Assembly: GCA_009760855.2 (NCBI GenBank)
Contig: WPIO01000087.1
Span: 940,001-1,004,000, forward strand
Direction: 5' to 3'
Source: Cristatella mucedo
Taxonomy: Eukaryota > Bryozoa > Phylactolaemata > Cristatellidae
DNA: 64,000 bases
Shown: piece by piece, positions 57,085 through 64,000 of the stretch
How the letters are laid out: each line of letters opens with the position of its first letter
Position numbering within the stretch: the stretch's first letter is position 1
Made by a program: the position numbers and the translations under genes
The notes under the pieces: generated by a model
The model's input: only the letters and a program-made list of their open reading frames with translations
What the model was told of the DNA's origin: nothing
Databases searched by the model: none

Positions 57085-59348
57085 TCTCTTGATCTGCATT
57101 CAGACTCGACCGGCAGCCTCGATACCCTCACTGATGCGATGAACATGACACTCAGGAATGCTCTTGACAAGCATGCTTTCGTTCATTCTATCCGTGCTCA
57201 AAGTCGTGGAGATTCCTTTCAATTAACAAAAAACTCCTAAAGATTCGCCGGGTTAAGGGCAGGCTTGAACGGCGTTTTAGGAAATCGGGGTTGGATGCAC
57301 ATCTAGTCATTTTCAAAGACTTCCTTCCGAGTTTACGCCCGAAATCTTAGAAAAACCAAGGCTTCTTTTTTCATTCAAAAGCTGAATTCCTGACAGTTGG
57401 ACACTAAACAGATTTAAAAAAAGGGAAACCATTTACTGGCCAATGCTGTGAGGTGTGACTCCCCAGATATTAAGAGCTCAGCCGAAAGTTTTCAGCCTTC
57501 TTTACTGATAAAATTGTGCAAATTCGTGCCTCCATTAAGACCCCTCCGACTAAAACAATCGGGGATCCACAACCTGTGACCTTCTTTAAAAGATTCTCCG
57601 GTGTTTCCGCATGCGATGTGGCTACCTTAATAAGGTCTATCAAAAAGAGCTCGTCTACTGAAGACCCTATACCCTCATATCTGTGGTCTTTACTAGCAGA
57701 CCAACTTAGCACTGCCATAACCAAGATTGTCAATGCTTCTTTGGGGAAAGGGGTCGTCCTCAAGTCCTTCAAATCGGCAATCGTTAGACCCATTCTTAAA
57801 AAACCTGGATTAGATGCAGAGGTCCTGTTGAACTATCGCCCAGTTTTCCTTCTTCCATTCTTATCAAAGATTCTTGAAAAATTTTTTGCTAAGCAGCTGG
57901 TTGAACATATTGAAAATAATGGATTGTCAGAAACATTTCAATCCGGGTTCAAGAGGCAACACTCCACTGAAACTGCTCTCCTCCGTGTTAACAATGACAT
58001 TCTACGTGGCAACGACGACGGGAATGTGACTACCCTAGCTCTTCCAGATCTGTCTGCTGCCTTCGACACCATTGATCACGAGGTTCTGCTTGAACGATTG
58101 AGAACAACGATTGGTCCGGCAGACAAAGCATTAGCGTGTTTTAAATCGTACTTGTCTGATCGTGTTCAATCCGTATCGTGTGGGGGTCAGGTCTCACACA
58201 CGAGAAGGGTCACCTGTGGAGTCACTCAAGGATCTGTACTCGGTCTCTTGCTGTTCTCCATTTATACACAACCTCTGGAAAAACTTATTAAGGCCCATGG
58301 AATAGGATATCACTTCCATGCTGAAAATACTCAGTTGTATATGTCATTCAAACCGTCTGAATCTGCTGTGGCAACTGATAAACTCAATGCTTGCCTTGCC
58401 GATATTCGATCCTAGATGTCGGTAAGCTTCCTGAAATTGAATTACGATAAAACCAAACTGCTGCTCATAGGACACCCTAAGCATGTGGCTGGATTAAAAG
58501 GCTTCGCTCTTCTAATAAAGTACGCTATTGTGCGACCATCACCACGGGCTCAAAAATTAAGGTGTCGTTTTTGACAGCTGCCTCAATTTTAAAACCTAGA
58601 TTCAAAAGACTGCTTCTACAGTTAGCCATCACGTTCAATTTCTATACAAGATTAGGAGGTGTCTCCCACAGTGGCTTGTAAAACATTTGACAAGCTCTTT
58701 AGTTCCGTCTCAGCTTGATTATTATAATTCCCTTTTTGCTGGGCTGCCAAAGAAAGCTATTAGGCCACTGCAGCAGACTATGAACATGGCGGCAAGGCTA
58801 GTCTTCGAGTCCCAATGGTTTGAGCACGTGTCTCCTTTTCCAAAAGAGCTAAGATGGATGCCGGTTGAGCAACGGATACAGAGCAAAGTTCTTACACTGA
58901 CCCACAAGGCCCGCCACGGTTTGGCGCCTTCGTACCTAGCTGAACTGCTGCAACAGTTTCAGCCCTCTGGTCTTGTGTGGACAAAAAATTAGCTGTTCCA
59001 TTCCTCCGCTTAAAGACCGTTGGGACTGAAGCCTTAGCTCTGCTGGTCCTGGACTGTGGAACTCGCCTCCACAATTCCTACGCAACGACAACTATTCTCC
59101 TACTGCCGACTATGGCTCATCCTTTTCAGCGGTCCTGAGCAGCTACTTCCATGCAGCTCACTACCTCAACTGCTCTCCTAACTCTGCTATGCTTCCCACT
59201 TTCTCTTTGTTGCGTGAGACGAGGTGTGTTGGCTACCGAATGCGTACCGAAAGCCGCTTAGGCTGTGAGTGCACTATACAAAACTCTCCTGTGTAACACC
59301 GACATGATCTTTACGACTTTGTGGAGTTACAGATGGAGATACAATACA
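57085..59348 (+). mobile_element. L2-B LINE, longest copy (RT to 3' end)
   Basis: Begins in the linker between endonuclease and RT (DTLTDAMNMTLRNALDKHA). The frame at 57516-58415 (299 codons) spans most of the RT: SSSTEDPIPSYLWSLL, AIVRPILKKPGLDAEVLLNY, RQHSTETALLRV, LPDLSAAFDTIDHEVLLERL, CGVTQGSVLGLLLFSIYTQ and the active-site segment FHAENTQLYM, where the catalytic YADD has become HAEN. A stop at 58413-58415 replaces the Trp of the usual IRSWMS. The ORF end and 3' UTR follow, with a worn GATACAATACAAT tail. It is inactive. The endonuclease is missing. It cuts the receptor pseudogene. Confidence 0.88.
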
Positions 59349-59359
59349 ATCGTAGAGGA

Positions 59360-59720
59360 GACTATTGTTTGCGAACCCGGTATTTGGCGACTTAGGATTA
59401 ATGCGATTTCAGCCGGTGAAATTTCGTCTCAAACCTGACGTGGAACCATACTTCGTACACATAGCCCGCTGCATACCCAGACCGCTGTATCCTATGGTAA
59501 AGGACAAACTCATTCGAATGGATAAGAACGGCACCCTCAAATGCGTATGGGTGCCGTCGGAGTGGCGCTCTCAATCGGTCCGGTTCTGAAGCCCAACGGC
59601 AAAGTTTACCTTAACGTCGACTTGAAGAGCTTAAATCAAGCAGTGGTTCATGAGAGGTATGTGCTACCTACACTTGATGAGATTTTGCCTCACCTTGTGG
59701 GTGCTGCAATGATCTTAAGG
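59360..59720 (+). mobile_element. Ty3/gypsy-type pol fragment (start of RT)
   Basis: Two adjoining frames separated by a frameshift near 59570. The first gives FRLKPDVEPYFVHIARCIPR and KDKLIRMDKNGTLKCV, followed by the W of the PTEW-like block. The second gives GPVLKPNGKVYLNVDLKSLN then ERYVLPTLDEILPHLVGA. This is the conserved N-terminal block of Ty3/gypsy reverse transcriptase, ending before the catalytic YxDD. An L2-A tail interrupts it at 59722. No LTR could be tied to it. Confidence 0.85.
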
Positions 59721-59721
59721 A

Positions 59722-61885
59722 TAATAATAATGATAATAATAATTCACTTGATAAAGCGCCTTCAGAGAACTTAAGCTCTCTCTTGGCGCTTTACATTTGC
59801 TGTAATGTGAAATGTAATTGAATGGTAAGTAAAATCATGCTTGAAAAACAGACGAAATGAATGTTATGGTCAGGGGTGACATGCACAGGGTCAGCATACA
59901 AATGTGGTTAGTTGCAGCATGCAAAGTGTCAGCACGCATAAGCACAGCAAGGACGAATCATGGGGACCCACTAAATGCTGTCCTAAATAGGTGTGTTTTT
60001 AGGTTCCTTTAAATGTGGTCAGGTCAGGCAATGTTCTGACGCAGGTCGGGAGGGAGTTCCAGGCTTTGGGATCATATGAACTAAATGCACGATCTCCAAA
60101 GGATTTAAGGTTTGTATGAGATATTTCTAGACTTGGATTATTGGATTCCGAAAAGCGGGTGGTAGATGCTTGGCCTGATGGTGTAGTATATCTGACAGAT
60201 AGGCTGGAGCCATAGAATGAAGGGACCTAAAAGTTAGCGACAAAACCTTGAAGTCAATCCGTTGCCTCACTGGTAGCCAGTGCAGGTCGGCGAGAAGTGG
60301 AGTAATGTGGCAACTGCGACGCTCACGACAGACAAGCCTAGCTTTGGAGTTTTGCACCAGCTGCAATCGCCTGATCGCACATGCTGGTAGGCCAGTAAGC
60401 AGTGAGTTGCAGAAGTCGAGACGGGATGTCACGAATGTATGGACCAACTTAGATGTGGTATCTTTATCTAAACAAGCCCGAATTTTAGCAATGTTATGAA
60501 GCTGAAAATAGGCGGATTTGACTGTGAAGCTGATGTGGTCGTCTAACGAGAGGTCACTTTGGAATATGACACCTAGATTTCGAGCTGATTTAACTGGAGA
60601 TATGCTGGTAGAGCCAATTTTGAGAGTCAGCCTTTCCAATCTCTGGATAACAATGGGTTTGCCCATAACTAGTAAGTTAGTTTTATCATTGCTAAGTTTT
60701 AGAAAATTTGCTGCCATCCATGTGCGGCTGTCATCAATGCATGCAGCTAGTGAGTTTAGAGAATTTGAGGTGCTCGAAGGCTGGGAGGGATCAAAGCAAA
60801 GGTACAACTGGGTGTCATCCGCATAGAAGTGAAAGCCTAGATTGTGCTTGGAATCACATCAGCAAGAGGCAGAGTATAAACCGTGAAAAGAACCGGACCT
60901 AGCACTGAGCCCTGAGGTACTCCATATTTCAGAGGTACTTCAGATGATCTTTGTCCATTCACGTCAATACTCTGGAGTCTCCCACTGATATAGGACCTGA
61001 ACCACTGCAGAGCAGTGCCAGTGACGCCCAGGCGAGATGAGAGGCGCTCTAGAAGAACTTTGTGATCGATGGTATCAAAAGCTGCCGAAAGATCAAGCAA
61101 AACAAGCAGAGACACTCTACCCATGTCTGCATTTCTATGTAGGTCGTTGTATACCCGAACCAATGCTGACTCTGTGGAGTGATTAGCACTAAAGCCAGAC
61201 TGGAACTTACGAGCAAGATGTGAGGTTTCGATATACGAGTTAAGCTGGTCAGCCACGACCCGTTCGAGTGTCTTTGATAGGAGTGGTAGAAGGGAGACTG
61301 GGCGGTAGTTGCTCAAGTTCTCTTGGTCAAGTGTAGCTTTCTTGAGAAGTGGCCTGACTACAGCTTTTTTGAAAGTTGCTGGGACATGACCTGAGGCTAA
61401 TGACATAATAATTATGTTAGTTATGCATGGCAGCAGCAGATCAATGCAACGTAGGAGCAGGACAGTGGGAATCGGGTCCAGAGGACTTGTTGTCTTCTTT
61501 GATTGAGATACGAACTTTAGGACTGGATCACTAGTGACTTTCTTAAATGCAGACATTGAGGTGCAGCCAGGAACCGAGGAACAGCATTCTAGTGGGGAGG
61601 TTGTCATCGCAGGGATGGATTCTCTGATCTTGTCTATCTTCTGCACAAAGAATCGAGAGAAGCGATTGGCTAGATCATCATTAGGATCATCAGGTAAGGA
61701 GCTAATCTGGGAACGGTTGAGGAGATAGTTTATTTCGACATCAGCATTTTTGGATTGTGCATCTTTGATTCAACAATGTTTTTGTAAAAACTAGACTTAG
61801 CCTTTGCTAGGATCGATTGGTACGACCTACAGTAGTCTTCATATGCCTGTCGATGGATAGTTAGTCCGAATCTTTGGGATGGATG
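59722..61885 (-). mobile_element. L2-A LINE, best-preserved long copy
   Basis: On the plus strand it opens with the inverted tail (AATAATAATAATTCAC) and stem-loop, then UTR and ORF. Two minus frames, 61646-60837 and 60807-60127, carry the RT: DPIPTVLLLRCIDLLLPCI, NYRPVSLLPLLSKTLERVV, NHSTESALVRVYNDLHRNAD, LLDLSAAFDTIDHKVLLERL, YGVPQGSVLGPVLF, then the intact active site YADD (codons at 60814-60825) and FDPSQPSSTSNSLNS. The two frames are separated by one missing base near 60850. Upstream to 61885 lies the linker to a missing endonuclease. It is a single-base frameshift away from an open RT and so is one of the younger copies. Confidence 0.9.
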
Positions 61886-63030
61886 CCTCTAGCCGATTTG
61901 GGATATTCCATTCCCGAACAAATGCACTTGCCAGGGTGGTGATGCCCTTACTGACTGGCTCTCTGGAACTACCGGCTTCGTAACGGCATCGACAGCGTAT
62001 TTCTCACCGTCGGAATCAGCCTCGGCCTCTCTTATTTTAGCGTCAGGTTGTATGTGTGATTTGCAACGCACTGCACAGTGGCCTAACTTCCCGCAGGTAT
62101 TGCAACGGCGGTCGCGTGCTGGACCGTGTCCAGGAGTGTGAGCCGAGTACATTTCCTGCAGCTGTTAGCATATTTGCATCATCGAAAAGCTTAACTCTCC
62201 AACGCACTGCAATGCTGCTAGTGTCCACAATGCAGAGCTCCGCACAGTCGGCGGACTGTGGTCGCCGTCGAACCTCAGAGGCATCTGAACCTAGTGATGC
62301 AGACTCAGTTGTGATTTTACCGTCTCCGTCTGAGGCGCTTTTTGTACCACCACAGTTAACGTAAGGTCGGGAATTAGTTAAGGGCTCCTGAAAGTTTGAG
62401 GTCAGGCAAGACCACAACAAAGCGATCTCGGACCAAATCATCTTTTATTGAGCCGTATTTGCAGTGCGAAGCTAAATCATGAAGTTCGCCTACGAATGCC
62501 TCGGTAGACTAAACCGGATATTGACAGCGGCGGTTGAACATATACCCGATCGTGGGTAACATTACTTCGTGATATGAATTAATGATCACATTTGCCCAAG
62601 ATGAGATCCAACGTCTTCACTTGGTCGACCTCATAGGTAAAGGTGTCGAATATCGCTTCGGCTTAGGCCCCCATGGCATACAAGAGTGTACTTATCTGTA
62701 GATCCTATTCCTCCGCCGTCAGCTTGGTTGTCGTCACATAATAGCAAAAACGATTTCTCCAAGCTGTCCATAACGCCGACATTTCAAATGTACTGGAGGG
62801 TTACACGAAGCCATCTCTTTGAATTTCAGGGTGACACTCTAAAACTTCACCGCTACTACCATATAATGATTAGACGCATCACGATTGAACAGAGCACTTT
62901 CATTGGCAACCATCTTATACCCGCTCCCTGACCACACCGTCAGCGAGGTCTCTCCTGATTGGTCACGTTGTTGTGGCTCCACCAGATAGCTCTGCTGTCA
63001 CAGGCTCTTGAGGTGCAGTGACGAATGCTG
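61886..63030 (-). mobile_element. Ty3/gypsy-type gag, degraded
   Basis: Reading right to left: CYYVTTTKLTAEE, LQISTLLYAMG, AEAIFDTFTYEVDQVKTLD, SNVTHDRVYV, then in another frame EAFVGELHDLASHCKYGSIK and DDLVRDRFVVVLPDLKLS, and finally a nucleocapsid zinc knuckle CNTCGKLGHCAVRC (62063-62104, CX2CX4HX4C). At least two in-frame stops (near 62692 and 62649) and frameshifts break it. The order and motifs are those of Ty3/gypsy Gag. It is on the opposite strand to the pol fragment at 59.4-59.7 kb, so the two are either different elements or products of an inversion. An upstream frame (62940-63152) may be the N-terminal remnant. Confidence 0.8.
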
Positions 63031-63430
63031 GCGGAGGGACGGCAAACCTCATTACCGTCATAAATGACGATTTCTTCCACTTTGAGCTTCTTCAGAAACA
63101 TAAATTGACCGTTTTGGCCACAGGTTTTAACAGTTATGGGCTTTGACATCAAAGAATGTGCTGCAAGCTGGTTAAGCTACATGTTGCCAACTTCGACTGA
63201 TTGCTTTGTAGAAGTATGCCGCAAACCTCCGTTGAGTTACCTGTCAAGTAAGTATAGTGCTAATGTCCTTGAATGTCATAGACATTTATTTTGCTGATTA
63301 AGGGTATTTTTGACTCGTCAAATAATTTTAATATTTTTCTGGACATGGGCAAAGGTCAAAAAAGTGTCCTGGATTTTTTGAGAGGTTTTTCAGGTTAAAA
63401 GTTTATTAAGATCGTGATATGAACAATTGG
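63031..63430. other. Spacer / 3' UTR of the following LINE
   Basis: No gene recognised. AATAAACTTTT (minus strand) near 63395-63405 could be the polyadenylation motif of the element to the right. Confidence 0.4.
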
Positions 63431-64000
63431 GCTGTGGCACCCTGACCGGACGGAGCCGCGGGTGCTAACCGCGACTCCCGGCTTCGGAACAGGGTTCGGG
63501 CGGTCTCAGAGCCCGAGTGGCTTCGGACACACAATGCCGCCTCAAGGCCGAGCGCTCACTAAGTCGGATGCCGAGGTTAAAAAGGCAGTTATCGTTTCCC
63601 GGGAAGCAACCGCCGAGAGCGACAGTAAAAACGACATCACAACCGCTGACCTGTATCCGCTTGCCAGTTGTTCTCGGGCGATGCCCGAGCACTTGTGCAC
63701 TTTCGCCTGAACTGCCACGCATAGTGCGTCGGCGCCCTTATCGAATGGGACCGTGACGTCGATGATGAACGCCTCCGAGCCGTTGTCGATAATGAGATCC
63801 GGTTTCGTAGGCGGTCCGTCGGCGACAGGACGGCAGCGACCCACCGTCATGCAGCGTCCGAGGCTGCAGACACGAATGACTGGATGCGGGACGCTCTATT
63901 GATCCATCGGAGGACTGGCTCCACAGGCAAAATCAGCGAAAGCCGCCGTACCCAGCATGGTGCCATTCACCAAATGGCGAAGGGTGCCATGCTGCAACCG
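63431..64000 (-). mobile_element. LINE with restriction-like endonuclease, C-terminal end (runs off window)
   Basis: The minus frame 63850-63542 contains TKPDLIIDNGSEAFIIDVTV PF, VQAKVHKCSGI and GYRSAVVMSF. This is the PD...D...K pattern of the restriction-like endonuclease at the C-terminus of R2/NeSL/Hero-type non-LTR elements, whose RT lies further upstream (outside the window). After GYRSAVVMSF the frame shifts to that of 63722-63465, which continues with VALGGCFPGNDNCLFNLGI, the usual block after the endonuclease, and stops near 63465. An in-frame stop also lies upstream near 63896. It is therefore a defective copy. The exact family cannot be set without the RT and the zinc-finger region. 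Confidence 0.75.

Noticed and set aside
60248-60499. Frame on the strand opposite L2-A RT, also at 23092-23340 and 13782-14192
   Set aside because: The same antisense peptide recurs wherever the RT end is preserved. It is a shadow of the LINE ORF, not an independent gene.

Overview
The window is metazoan (invertebrate) nuclear DNA. Evidence is a rhodopsin-like neuropeptide/amine-type GPCR exon without bacterial gene organisation, dense L2-like LINEs with short-repeat tails, tRNA-derived SINEs, LTR-element debris and long dinucleotide microsatellites. The species cannot be read from the sequence. The GPCR style fits a lophotrochozoan or flatworm-type animal, but this is a weak guess. There is no operon, CRISPR array, rRNA gene or stand-alone tRNA gene that I can support.

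Only one protein-coding locus looks intact. It is a seven-helix receptor exon at 24644-26006 (+), whose start codon and extreme N-terminus must lie in an upstream exon. A degraded relative of the same receptor sits about 31 kb away at 56514-57080. It carries four in-frame stops and is cut off after helix 4 by a LINE. Two GC/CpG-rich blocks (about 8.4-11 kb and 55.14-55.8 kb) look like promoter-type islands. A minus-strand Ala-rich reading frame at 8394-8639 is the only exon candidate there, and it is weak.

The rest is mostly transposon strata. The dominant family, called here L2-A, has over 25 fragments on both strands. Its 3' end is a GCGCC/GGCGC stem-loop followed by an (ATT)n tail. A second family, L2-B, has fewer but younger copies. 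SINE-1 is tRNA-derived. SINE-2 has a tRNA head joined to an L2-type 3' stem-loop, which suggests that it borrows L2 machinery. Nesting is frequent. L2-B sits inside SINE-1 (26.56-27.48 kb), SINE-2 inside L2-A (44.8-45.2 kb), and SINE-1 inside L2-A (43.1 and 34.1 kb). A short LTR element (36668-38206) sits inside L2-A and itself holds another L2-A tail.

The right end (56.5-64 kb) is a stack of a GPCR pseudogene, an L2-B copy, Ty3/gypsy pol (+), a long L2-A copy (-), Ty3/gypsy gag (-), and the 3' end of a restriction-like-endonuclease LINE (-). I found no convincing novel molecular system. The points most worth checking are the receptor and its broken paralog, the SINE-2/L2 tail sharing, the twin-priming structure at 14 kb, the small nested LTR element and a near-perfect 60-bp palindrome at 15.4 kb.
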